Positions 11,993 to 22,896 of a stretch of DNA of 32,175 bases are shown here, piece after piece. A program made the position numbers and the translations under genes. The DNA is from Paulinella micropora. Its lineage: Eukaryota; Cercozoa; Imbricatea; Euglyphida. The notes under the pieces were generated by a model, which was not told where the DNA came from, searched no databases, and was given only the letters and a program-made list of their open reading frames with translations. How positions within the stretch are numbered: the stretch's first letter is position 1; each line of letters opens with the position of its first letter. The stretch covers positions 782,077 through 814,251 of the forward strand of contig BJOX01000198.1 of the NCBI GenBank assembly GCA_009731375.1, given 5' to 3'.

Positions 11993-12509
11993 CTGATAAA
12001 TTTACTTAAATATTAATACCTAAATTGTTTCTGGCTCGGATTTTTTACCTTTACTAATTTTTCACTTGGGTTTGCTCAGTCTGAAAAAAATCCTTTTTAC
12101 CAATATCAACTCGTAATTTTCTCGCTGGCCGTGATAGCAATTTCCTTTTTTACATATATTAACTCGTAATTTTTCTCACTGGCCGTGCTACTTTTCCTTC
12201 CACTCTAACCCAGTGACATCCGCTACCACACAATATAAACTAATCTTGCATCACAGATTTTTTCCTCAAAAGCCTTCTTGTTGAGCACAGCTTCATATGC
12301 ACTGCAGACCATACACACCTTGCCATTTACCTAGCCCTTGCCCTTTTCCACTATCCAGCCCTAGTACTAATCTAACCCTATGCAAAGGGGTGAGCACGGT
12401 CACTCGTGGTCCGGTAAACACCTGTTAATAAATAACTATTTCTGAAAGTTAAATCTGCCCTGATTAGGGTTCGGGATTCGATACGTCTGTACGACCAGAC
12501 CGCCTAGGA
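11993..12509. other. Unassigned; 55-bp tandem duplication and a possible upstream exon
   Basis: 12096-12150 and 12151-12205 are diverged copies (shared AACTCGTAATTTT, CTGGCCGTG). On the minus strand about 12328-12230 is open and reads ..VCMVCSAYEAVLNKKAFEEKIC.., which could be an exon of the zinc-finger gene. No phase-consistent junction to the 48-nt exon at 11992 was found. Confidence 0.4.
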
Positions 12510-13410
12510 TGAGCAATCATCGCAGAGACAACCTTCTGCCCTGGTGACAGCTCAAGGAACTACAACTCTGTGAACTCAAGCCAACGACGTCACGACACGG
12601 ATCGTAGAAGTAGCAGATCAAACTCCCCATACCGCAGAAGAAGATCAAGCTCCCCACGTCACGACTACCAGCAACGACCCAACCAACACGACAACAAACG
12701 ATACAACAATGAACAACGGCGAGGACGTAGCACTGAACGACGACACCAACGCTCACACTCAGGCAAACAACACTCCCTGTCCCCACAGACCACCAGACGC
12801 AACCCTTCTGACCAACAAACCACGGACCAGTGAGGAAGGACAGCAACGCAACCGACACTAGTCAACCTCACATCAAAGCTCCAAACGAAGCTACGAGACT
12901 GACCCTTGTCTCTCACCACGACGGCAAGCTAAAACTCACTCTCGCTCTCAATCAGCCTCTACATCAGCTACAACCCCCAAGAAAAAGGATTATGATGTTT
13001 CAACTCCCTACACATCATCCTACCTGAAGAATTTGTCCCGTCACAAAGAAGAGAAGGAACAGAAGAACAAACAACAACTACAACAACGGGGACGCAACAA
13101 ATACACATCCTCACCGCTGAAATATGATCGGGTTGCTTCTCTGGATGTTTGCTACACTACACTCATATGCAATTCACCAATTGACAAGCAGGTCAATGGA
13201 AATACAGCTTACTCTCTCGTGGCCAGAAGATTGAGTTTGGAGCAGACAGCAATCAAGAGCAGAAAGATGAGGAACGTGTTAATGCATGGTTACAGACTAC
13301 CCCCCGCCCTGCACTTCTTATTTCCTTCTATCGTGGTGCACACCGTGTCTTTTTGCAGGAAAGTGTTAGGAGTTTGTATTTCTGCATTTTGCTATTATAT
13401 AGAATATTAA
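12510..13410 (+). pseudogene. RS-rich coding remnant with one frameshift
   Basis: The frame 12510-12833 encodes an arginine/serine-rich stretch with repeated RSS, RSRS, RRRRSSSP and RSTERRHQRS motifs, like the RS domains of splicing factors or basic tails of some retroelement proteins. After its stop (12831-12833) a different plus-strand frame is open from 12861 to 13410. It continues the same composition (SPRRQAKTHSRSQSAS), then a K/E/Q-rich segment and a less biased C-terminus. The change of frame together with the lack of an upstream start suggests a decayed gene, a processed copy, or two exons of a live gene whose junction is not obvious. No catalytic domain is visible. Confidence 0.5.
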
Positions 13411-13790
13411 TCTCACAATCACTATTATACTAAGCATGGGGACGTATTGCCTTTAGTTTGTTTAAAGAGGGCCGGGCGAGGACCTACTAGCATATTTACA
13501 TGATATTAATATATGTTTTTGTGTTTCATAGAAGTGCACCAAATAGAATTTCAAGTTTTACTTCATCTTCCTGTTCAGATTACGTGGGTCCAAACCTTTC
13601 TTTACTTTTCACACACTTACATAGTATTTAACTTCTTCTTCCTTTCTGTCATGATAATGTACTGTCTGATGTTGTTTTCTTTTAAATCAGAATAAAAACC
13701 AAAACACTGATAAATCAGTACTAATTTATATGCATTATAATTATATTAAATTAGGTCTAGTAAGATGGCTCGATCGTGAATTAATTAAAA
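13411..13790. other. AT-rich unassigned sequence
   Basis: No convincing frame. AATAAA occurs within CAGAATAAAAACC near 13690 on the plus strand and could serve the RS-rich remnant. Confidence 0.5.
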
Positions 13791-14301
13791 CAGACTGCTT
13801 AAGCAAAAAAAAAGGAAAGAAAGTCAGAGCCGCAAAGTCTAGACAGAAAGAAGGAGAGAAGGGGACAGAAGGAAGAGAGGATGAGAAAAAGAAAGAAAAC
13901 TTGGAGAAAAAAAATGAAGCCCAGAAGATAAAACTCGAAAAAACAAACAAACAAACAAACAAACTTGCCACCAGTAGAGATAAGTGGAAAGCGTAAGATT
14001 TCGAAGGGAAGTGGTAAACTAGACGACTCGTAGAGTTAGAACGAAGGAATGGAACAAGATGAAGAAAGGAGGGGGGAACCTCTTAAGCTTCCCACTTGTC
14101 CTTATAAGTGGCAAATATTCTTTTATTAAAAGGTTCAGTTTGCGTTGAAAAGAAATTCGGGAGGAGGAGGAGGAGAGGAAGGAAGGAAAGAGAGAAACAA
14201 AGCAAGCAAGCAAGCAAGCAAGAAAGACAGAAAGAAAGAAAGAAAGAAAGAAAGAACTTCTACTAGCGGCAAGTATTTTCTTTTTCAAACTGTTTGCGTT
14301 A

Positions 14302-14345
<44 letters not shown>

Positions 14346-14350
14346 AAATC
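13791..14350. repeat. Purine-rich AAAG/AAGC/AAAC region with a diverged duplication
   Basis: AAAC units (about 13943-13961), AAGC (14201-14222) and AAAG (14226-14255, 14302-14347) tracts. The segments about 14097-14157 and 14256-14305 are diverged copies (shared GGCAARTATT, GTTTGCGTT). Lysine-rich frames are composition artefacts. Confidence 0.75.
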
Positions 14351-14405
14351 ACCACTATAGTACTATGATTACCATTTGCTATAACTTTTTCTCTCTCACC
14401 TTCTC

Positions 14406-14807
14406 TCACACTAAGCTGACTTCAGCATCCGCATTAGCCTGTCTCCAGCGCTCGAACACTTTCCGCATAGTCAATGGCATTAGACACATGGTGATCGCGA
14501 ACAGCACATACACCATCACCTCTCCTACACTGTCTTGTGATTTCCCTCGAGTGTCGGTTGGTACAGGCCGATTTCGGAACATGAGCATGGAAAACCCGCC
14601 GCAACCTTTGCATACATACATGTATACAGTAACATATATACATATATACATACATATATACATACATGCATGCATACATCATCCATCCATCCATCCATCC
14701 ATCCATACATACATACATACATACGTACATACATATATACATACATACATACATACATACCTAGCATGAAGAGAACGATGCACATGTCGAACACGTGCGC
14801 GAGAGAC
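14406..14807 (-). CDS. C-terminal two exons of a membrane protein gene
   Basis: Minus-strand exons 14807-14761 and 14605-14406, joined in phase. The acceptor CTGTCCGCAG| precedes 14807, the donor |GTATGTATG starts at 14760 and the acceptor TGCAAAG| ends at 14606. The 155-nt intron is ATGT/TGGA microsatellite. The spliced peptide has about 81 residues. A first hydrophobic segment (CIVLFMLG/CGGFSMLMF) spans the splice junction, followed by a polar loop with RNRPVPTDTRGK. A second (VMVYVLFAITMCLMPLT) precedes a basic stretch and a short tail ending EVSLV. Two membrane spans with a positively charged turn are likely. The family is not recognised. Upstream exons must lie beyond 14807, where only repeats and partial copies of the 47-nt exon are seen. 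Confidence 0.6.
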
Positions 14808-14892
14808 CTGCGGACAGCATGTACATACAGACACACACACACACACACACACCTAACTTTCGTAGTCTTGTTGTTGTCGTTGTCGTTGTCGC

Positions 14893-14923
<31 letters not shown>

Positions 14924-14974
14924 GCATGTCGAACACGTGCGAGAGAGACCTACAGACAGCATGTACATACAGAC

Positions 14975-15026
<52 letters not shown>

Positions 15027-15182
15027 CTTTCGTAGTGTTGTTGTCGTTGTTGTCGTTGTTGTCGTCGTCGTCGTCGTTGTTGTTATTGTTGTTGTTGTTG
15101 TCGTCGTCGTCGTTGTTGTTGTTGTTGTTGTTGTTGCATGTCGAACACGTGCGAGAGAGGCCTGCAGACAGCATGTACATAC

Positions 15183-15186
<4 letters not shown>
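14776..15186 (-). repeat. Minisatellite of three units, each carrying the start of the membrane-protein exon
   Basis: Minus-strand units share (TG)n or (CT)n, then ATGTACATGCTGTC, an acceptor AG, exon sequence TCTCTCKCGCACGTGTTCGAC, and ATG. Acceptors precede exon starts at 14807, 14949 and 15161. Only unit 1 retains the rest of the exon and its donor. In units 2 and 3 the sequence changes right after GACATG into CAA repeats read as glutamine in the same frame. On the plus strand each unit also carries TAACTTTCGTAGT before its GTT tract. Confidence 0.85.
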
Positions 15187-15213
<27 letters not shown>

Positions 15214-15425
15214 AACTTTCGTAGTGTTGTTGTCGTTGTTGTCGTTGTTGTTGTTGTTGTTCTTGTTGTCGTTGTTGTTGTTGTTTTTTGTCGTCGTCGT
15301 CGTCGTTGTTGTTGTTGTTGTTGTTGTTCTCGTCATCGTCGTTGTTGTTGTTGTTGTTGTTGTTGTTGTCGTTATTGTTGTTGTTGGTTCATGGCCTTGT
15401 ATGTGTGCTTTTGTGTGTGTGCGTG

Positions 15426-15476
<51 letters not shown>
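15187..15476. repeat. (CA)n, (GTT)n/(GTC)n and (TTA)n arrays
   Basis: Continuation of the minisatellite's CA and GTT tracts, a short unique GGTTCATGGCCTTG stretch near 15386, imperfect TG, then (TTA)n directly before SINE copy B. Confidence 0.9.
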
Positions 15477-15744
15477 GGACACCGTGATAGCCCAGTGGTC
15501 AAGTTCTACCATCTGGGCCCTGTCGCCAGTTCGATTCCCGTCGGTGCCACCAGTATTTTCATTGAACATACCGGTCTATTTCTGGACCAGTATTTTCATT
15601 GAACATACCGGCCCGTCTGGAAGTGTTGGAACTGCCCTTGCGGGGGTGTCATTAGAGCTTATCGTCAATTCTTCGTACTCCCCTCACGGGTGAGACGATG
15701 GAGGCGCATGTGCAGAAATGCATCAGCCATTGACAGAGAAGCAC
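15477..15744 (+). mobile_element. tRNA-derived SINE, copy B
   Basis: Homologous to copy A at 163-393 in the opposite orientation. Box A TAGCCCAGTGG is at 15488-15498 and box B AGTTCGATTCC at 15528-15538. Copy B has an internal tandem duplication of 37 bp (15549-15585 and 15586-15620) around TATTTTCATTGAACATACCGG that copy A lacks. An ATT array precedes and follows it. Confidence 0.85.
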
Positions 15745-15786
<42 letters not shown>

Positions 15787-15807
15787 TACTATTACTACTA
15801 TTACTGT

Positions 15808-15871
<64 letters not shown>

Positions 15872-15893
15872 GTTATTATTATTATTATTATTA

Positions 15894-15952
<59 letters not shown>

Positions 15953-15955
15953 ACT
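15745..15955 (+). repeat. (ATT)n tail of SINE copy B
   Basis: Over 200 bp of ATT repeats with ACT and GTT variants, much longer than the tail of copy A. Confidence 0.9.
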
Positions 15956-16151
15956 ACTAGGGAGTACATAGGCCATCGGTCCTTTCCATGGGCTGATTGG
16001 TATAAAGCTCCTAGAGTAATGTTCTATGCCGTCACTTCCTTTATTCCACCGATTGGTGTGGAGACTTTCCTTATGGAATGGAGGACTGGATGCACATGGC
16101 CTTTTGGCTCAGCAATTGGCAGGAGATACACTATTAATACTACTACTACTA

Positions 16152-16209
<58 letters not shown>

Positions 16210-16232
16210 TGTTATTATTATTGTCATTGTCA

Positions 16233-16267
<35 letters not shown>

Positions 16268-16410
16268 TTTTGTTTGTTTGCTTGTTTGTTTGTTTGTTTT
16301 CCTTGCTTGCTTGCTTGTTCTCTTGCTTACTCCCTTACTTGATTGATCGAATGATTGATTGATTGAATGATTGATGGATTGATTGATTGACTCTTTTTTA
16401 TTACACACCT
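15956..16410 (+). other. Unique 180-bp module followed by ATT, GTT, TTGC and GATT repeats
   Basis: 15956-16135 is non-repetitive and ends in a (TAC)n/(ATT)n tail, like the SINE tails, but has no Pol III boxes and is present once here. 16136-16395 is ATT, GTT, TTTG, TTGC and GATT microsatellite. Confidence 0.6.
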
Positions 16411-17140
<730 letters not shown>

Positions 17141-17239
17141 TATATATATATATATATGTATACATATATGTATATTATATATATATATATACATTCTTAC
17201 ATACATATATATATACATATATATATATAATATAATGTA

Positions 17240-18496
17240 AGAGGTGGCTCAAAAGTTTCTGGCCATACATTCACCCCTGTCTTTCGCTAGCGCTGCAGCC
17301 TGTGGCCCAGGTTATATGCACAGCAAGTACAGCACGTACAGATGTGTATCCCTCAACCACACCTCCCCAATCCCTCTCCCTGGCGAGAATTTAGAACAGT
17401 TGGAAAAGTCTCAAAAAACCGGGTCCAAATTGAACTCAATTTTCGAACTTTTCTAAAGTCTCTCCAGCAAATGCGAGCGGGAGTTGTAATTCAGGAAAGC
17501 ACATCTGTGGGTGCTATGCACGCTGTACATATCAGCTGCGCCACTGGCTGTAGCGCATTGGTCAGGGAAGGATAGGGTGAATGTATGTCTGTATCCCACC
17601 GGTCCGACAAAGGACCGCTCTCAGGGACCAGGAGGCTATCTTACCTTGAGCTAGCGCGGCGACATATGGCGCAGCTTATATGCACAGCATGCATAACGCC
17701 CACAGATATGTTACCGACAACAATACCCTCCTACTCGCTCTCCCTGGCGAGAATTTAGAAAGGTTCAAAAAGGGTCAAAAATCGGTACAAAGGACCAGTC
17801 GGGACCAGGAGGTCAAATGTCCCTGAGCAAGCGCTGCAACCTGTAGCGCAGCTTATATGCACAACACGCATAACGCCCATATATATGTGTCCCGCAACCA
17901 TACTTCTCCACTCGCTCTCTCGCGGTTAAAAAAGTTGGAAAAAGGTCCAAAGTTGGTCAGACGAACGACCAACCTCGGGACCAGGCCAAGCTCCCGCCAA
18001 GTCTGCCGATCTGAATTCGATCGAAGACGTATATGGGGATGCATGAATGAGGGGCTGAGTGTCAACCACCCAACGACCAAACCCGCATTGAAACGCCGGC
18101 TGCTCAAGATCTGGCGCGAGGTGGACGTGAAACTGGTGCAGAAATATGTAGAGAAAGACTGATCACTGTCATCAACACTGGAGGAGAGTGGGCTGAGTAG
18201 CTGCATCCTGTGGAAGCTCACGACCACAGCACCCCAAAATTGCGAGGCGTCGAAGAAAGAAGTAATTATAAGCAAAATCCTACAGTCCCAGGATGACCTT
18301 AATTTGGACCCGGTTTTATGAGACTTTTCCAAGTGTTCCGAATTCTCGCCAGGGAGAGGGAGTGGGGAGGTGTGGTTGAGGGATACATATCTGTGCGTGC
18401 TGTACTTGCTGTGCATAAAACCTGGACCACAGGCTGCAGCGCTAGCACAGGGAAAGATAGGGCTGGATGCATGGCCAGAAACTTTGAGCCACCTCT
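17240..18496 (+). mobile_element. Decayed Tc1/mariner-type transposon with about 195-bp inverted repeats
   Basis: 17240-17431 is inverted-repeated at 18301-18496. The ends read AGAGGTGGCTCAAA and both are flanked by TA (17238-17239 and 18497-18498), the target duplication of this superfamily. Long matching stretches include CTAGCGCTGCAGCCTGTGG, CCTCAACCACACCTCCCCA and CTCCCTGGCGAGAATT. Inside, two further diverged copies of the terminal-repeat type sequence lie in tandem at about 17640-17810 and 17820-17990. The only coding remnant is the transposase C-terminus at 17986-18165. The N-terminal DNA-binding and first catalytic regions are absent, so the copy is non-autonomous. Confidence 0.85.
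17986..18165 (+). pseudogene. Tc1-like transposase C-terminal fragment
   Basis: The plus strand encodes APAKSADLNSIEDVYG, matching the conserved W/.PAKSPDLNPIENVWG region around the third catalytic acidic residue of Tc1/mariner DDE transposases; the Glu is kept. The frame then shifts by two bases near 18031. The next frame continues with NHPTTKPALKRRLLKIW and EVDVKLVQKYVE, the usual family C-terminus, and stops at 18163-18165. The two earlier catalytic Asp residues are not present. Confidence 0.85.
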
Positions 18497-18506
18497 TATA
18501 TATACA

Positions 18507-18559
<53 letters not shown>

Positions 18560-18580
18560 TTATATATATGTGTGTGTGTG

Positions 18581-18624
<44 letters not shown>

Positions 18625-18702
18625 ATATTGTATATATATATACATATATATATATATATGTATATATAATATGTCTGCGTGGTATGAAGATAAAATATCG
18701 CT

Positions 18703-18775
<73 letters not shown>

Positions 18776-18906
18776 GTATCTATCTATCTATCTATCTATC
18801 TATCATATTGTATATATATATATGTAATATAATATAATATAATATGTCTGCGTGGTATGTAGATAAAATATCGTTTTCTTTTCTGGTGGTCTCGGTGTCT
18901 ATGCTG

Positions 18907-18999
<93 letters not shown>

Positions 19000-19284
19000 T
19001 TATATCTATACCGAAATTATCTATCATATATATAATATAATATAATATAATATAATATAATATAATATAATATAATATAATATAATATAATATAATATAA
19101 TATAATATAATATAATATAATATAATATAATATAACATGTCTGCGTGTGTATGTAGATAAAATATCGTTTTCTTTTCTGGTGGTCTCGGTGTCTATGCTG
19201 CATACATAAATATATATATATATATATATATAGATAGATAGATAGATAGATAGATAGATTTATATCTATACCGAAATTTGATAG
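18497..19284 (+). repeat. Three inverted copies of the 60-65 bp core with TA, TATC, CT, GATA and TATAA arrays (right wing)
   Basis: Cores at 18670-18712 (truncated by CT repeat), 18842-18910 and 19137-19205 start with TGTCTGCGTGGTATG and continue with AGATAAAATATCG. They are the reverse complement of the left-wing cores. The last two share a longer unit that adds TA and GATA tracts and TTTATATCTATACCGAAATT (about 19000 and 19257). They are separated by a 100-bp pentanucleotide (AATAT)n array. Confidence 0.9.
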
Positions 19285-19454
19285 GGCTTTCCACACTGTG
19301 AACAACAAGGTAGTTCTACATTCTCACTCTCTATATACAAATACATACATACATACATACATACATACATACATACTTCAACACTGTGAACAACAAGGTA
19401 CTTCTACATTCTCACTCTCTATATACAAATACATACATACATACATGCTTACAC

Positions 19455-19485
<31 letters not shown>

Positions 19486-19689
19486 TTCAACACTGTCAAC
19501 AACAAGGTACTTCTACAGTCTCACTCTCTATACACAAATACATACATACATACTTACTTACTTACATACATTACATACATACATACATACATATTTCAAC
19601 ACTGTGAACAACAAGAACATAACATAACATAACACAACATAACATACATAACATAACATAACATAGCATTTGTTGTTCACCGTGTGGAA

Positions 19690-19721
<32 letters not shown>

Positions 19722-19940
19722 TTGTATACAGAGAGTGAGAATTTAGAAGTGTCTTGTTGTTCACAGTGTGGAAATATGTATGTATGTATGTATGTATGTC
19801 TGTCTGTATGTCTGTATGTATGTATGTATGTACATATGTATGTATGTATGTATGTAATGTAATGTATGTATGTATGTATGTATGTATGTATGCATCTATG
19901 TATTTGTATATAGAGAGTGAGAATGTAGAAGTACCTATGT
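19285..19940. repeat. Palindromic array: 55-bp core plus ACAT repeats facing inverted cores plus ATGT repeats
   Basis: Plus-oriented cores (ACACTGTGAACAACAAGG, CTTCTACATTCTCACTC) start at about 19291, 19380, 19490 and 19595 (partial), each followed by ACAT repeats or, for the last, ACATA-type repeats. From 19667 the same core appears inverted (about 19667-19692, 19719-19778, 19900-19938) with ATGT repeats. The centre is an ACATA/AACAT tract near 19613-19666. Confidence 0.92.
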
Positions 19941-20628
19941 TATGTTATGTTATGTTATGTTATGCAATTTCATGCTATGTTATGCTATGTTATGCTATGT
20001 TATGTTATGTTACGTTATGCTATGTTATGTTATCTTATTATGTCTTATGTCAAGTCATGTCATGTCATGTTATGTTATGTTATGTTATGTTATGTTGTAT
20101 TATATTATATTATATTATATTATATTATATTATATTATATTATATTATATTATATTATATTATAATATAATTATATTATATTATATTATATTATATTATA
20201 TTATATTATATTATATTATATTATATTAGATTAGATTATTTTATATTATATTATATTATATTATATTATATTATATTATATTATATTATATTATATTATA
20301 TTATATTATATTACACTATATCATATTATATCATATTACATTATATTATATTATGTTATGCTATGTTATGTTATGTTATGTTTTGTTATACTATATTACG
20401 TTATGTTATGTTATGTTATGTTATATTACATTACATTACATCATATTATATTATATTATATTATATTATATTATATTATATTATATTATATTATATTATA
20501 TTATATTATATTATATTATATTATATTATATTGTATTGTATTGTATTGTATTGTCTTGTATTGTATTGTATTATATTATATTATATTACATTATATTATA
20601 TTATATTATATTATATTATATTATGTAA
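19941..20628. repeat. Pentanucleotide (TTATG)n and (TTATA)n array
   Basis: About 690 bp of ATGTT/TATTA-type pentamers with single-base variants (TTACA, TTGTA, TCATA) in blocks. Confidence 0.97.
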
Positions 20629-21149
20629 TGACCTGTTAGTAATTCATTCCCATTCATTCCCATTTCATGCCCATTCCATTGCCCATTCCATTGCCCATTC
20701 CATTTCCCCTTCATTTTACCTTCATTTCACCTTCATTCCCCCTTCATCGCCCCTTCATTCCCTCCTTCATTTCCTTCCCCTTTCCTTCCCCCTTCCTTTC
20801 CCCTTCCCCTTTCCCCTTCATTCCCCGTTCATTCCCCATTCATTCCCCGTTCATTCCCCATTCGTTTCCATTCATTTCCGTCCATTCCCATCCATTCCCA
20901 TCCATTCCCATTCACTCCCATTCATTCCTATTCATTCTCATTCATTCCCATTCATTCACATTCATTCACATTCATTCACATTCATTCACATTCATTCACA
21001 TTCAATCACATTCATTCACATTCATTCACAATCAATCACATTCAATCACATTCATTCACATTCATTCATATTCATTCATATTCATTCACATTCATTCACA
21101 TTCATTCACATTCATTCACATTCATATTTTGTATGACCTGTTAGTAATT
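20629..21149 (+). repeat. CATTC-type array between 16-bp direct repeats
   Basis: TGACCTGTTAGTAATT occurs at 20629-20644 and again at 21134-21149. Between them lies about 490 bp of CATT(C/T)C(C/A) units. The left half is C-rich (CATTCCCC, CCTTCATT) and the right half is regular CATTCATTCA with a 6-, 10- or 12-base beat. Confidence 0.9.
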
Positions 21150-21180
21150 GTTGCAGACACGAGATGTGGATTAGCCCCAC

Positions 21181-21211
<31 letters not shown>

Positions 21212-21629
21212 GTACATACATACATACATACATACATACATACGTACATACGTACATACATATGTGGATGTAAAGCCCCACTATATTCCATACAACGACA
21301 ACAGAAAGAACATACATACATACATACATACATAACATAAATACATACATAACATACATACATACATAACAAACATACATACATACATACATACATACAT
21401 ACAAAAATACACACATACATACATACATACATACATACATAAACACATTCATACATACACAGTAGCCCCACTATATTCCATACAACAACAACAACAAGAA
21501 CATACATACATACACATACATACATACATACAAACATGCATACATAGATACATGCATACATACATACATACATACATACATGCATACATACATACATACA
21601 TACATACATACATACCCTTGTCTCTCTAC
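21139..21629 (+). repeat. Three copies of a 45-bp core with CA and ACAT arrays
   Basis: Cores at about 21139-21185, 21263-21312 and 21463-21500 share AGCCCCACTATA; the last two share CTATATTCCATACAACRACAACA. Each runs into CA or ACAT repeats. Two more copies lie at about 21990-22190 and 22400-22470. Confidence 0.85.
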
Positions 21630-21980
21630 ATCTAGCTATCTATCTAGCTATCTATCTGGCTATCTACCTAGCTATCTACCTAGCTATCTATCTAGCTATC
21701 TATCTAGCTATCTATCTAGCTATCTATCTAGCTATCTATCTAGCTATCTATCTAGCTATCTATCTAGCTATCTATCTAGCTATCTATCTAGCTAGCCCTA
21801 TTAAGTCTAACCCTATCCATAACTTCAAATGATGTATGTATGTATGTATGTATATATGTGTATGTATGTATAACTTCAATTGTTGATACTGTGTATGTAT
21901 GTATGAATGTATGTATGTATGTATGTATGTAAATGCATTTAGTCATGTCCTTCTCCAACAAGGTGCTTTACATGCATACA
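21630..21980. repeat. 12-mer (AGCTATCTATCT)n, then ATGT repeats and short unique sequence
   Basis: About 14 regular 12-mers to 21795. ATGT tracts follow at 21834-21870 and 21892-21930, then a short non-repetitive piece. Confidence 0.9.
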
Positions 21981-22045
21981 GGGTTTGGGTTTGGGTTAGT
22001 ATTTGTTGCAGACAAAAAATGTGCGGTAGCCCCACTATATTCCAT

Positions 22046-22158
22046 AAGGACGAGTGAAAAATTTCGGTCACCTCAAATTTTGGCAAAAAATAACGTGTCT
22101 TGCGGTGAAAAGACTACGGCCGAAATATTTCCTGGCCGAAATTTTTCACTTGTCCTTG
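22046..22158. mobile_element. MITE, hAT-like, 113 bp with 8-bp target duplication
   Basis: Terminal inverted repeats AAGGACGAGTGAAAAATTTC and, at the other end read inverted, CAAGGACAAGTGAAAAATTT match with one internal mismatch. TATTCCAT flanks both sides (22038-22045 and 22159-22166). Two related cores without the insert (TATTCCAT at 21284-21291 and 21474-21481) show the empty site with a single TATTCCAT. No coding sequence. An 8-bp duplication and CAAGG-type ends fit the hAT superfamily. Confidence 0.88.
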
Positions 22159-22221
22159 TATTCCATACAACGACCACAGAATAACAGTATCAACAAAACA
22201 TCATCATCATCATTTGAAGCT

Positions 22222-22258
22222 ATGGTTATGGTTATGGTTAGCGTTAGGGTTAGGGTTA
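22222..22258 (+). repeat. Telomere-like tract
   Basis: TATGGTTATGGTTATGG grades into GTTAGCGTTAGGGTTAGGG. Degenerate telomere-like stretches GGGTTTGGGTTTGGGTTAG (21981-21999) and GGGTAAGGGTTCGGGTTTAG (22383-22402) precede two nearby 45-bp cores. Confidence 0.8.
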
Positions 22259-22261
22259 CTA

Positions 22262-22494
22262 GGACTAGCTAAAAAGATAGCTAGATAGATAGCGAGATAG
22301 ATAACTAGATAGATAGCGAGATAGATAGCGAGATAGATAGCGAGATAGATAGCGAGATAGATAGCGAGATATAGACAGACAAGGGTAAGGGTTCGGGTTT
22401 AGTATTTGTTGCAGACAACAAAAGTGCAGCAGCCTCTCTATATTGCATACAATCGCAACAATAAGAACATTATCATTATCGATATTATTATCAT
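22262..22494. repeat. 12-mer (GATAGCGAGATA)n, then fifth 45-bp core
   Basis: Twelve-base units to about 22372, close to the reverse complement of the 12-mer at 21630-21795. They are followed by telomere-like sequence and the core GTATTTGTTGCAGACA..CATACAATCGCAACA. Confidence 0.85.
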
Positions 22495-22601
22495 CAACAA
22501 CAAGAAGAACAACAACAACAATAATAACAACAGCAATAATAACACAATAACAATAACAATAACAATAACAATAACAATAACAGCAAGAGCAACAGCAACA
22601 A

Positions 22602-22653
<52 letters not shown>

Positions 22654-22691
22654 AACATCAACAGTAACAGCAGCAACAGCAGCAACGGCAG

Positions 22692-22726
<35 letters not shown>

Positions 22727-22856
22727 ACAACAACAACAATCAACAATCAACAATCAACAACAACAACAACAACAATAATAACAACAACAAACAACAAACA
22801 ACAATAACAATAACAATAACAATAACAATATCAATAACATTTACAACAATGAAAAC

Positions 22857-22896
<40 letters not shown>

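Noticed and set aside
13730-13996. Lysine-rich plus-strand frame as a gene
   Set aside because: Composition follows the A/G-rich tract, and no start context or domain is evident.
15477-15550. Functional tRNA gene
   Set aside because: Boxes A and B are intact, but the D and T arms do not pair properly, and the same unit recurs with a SINE body and ATT tail.
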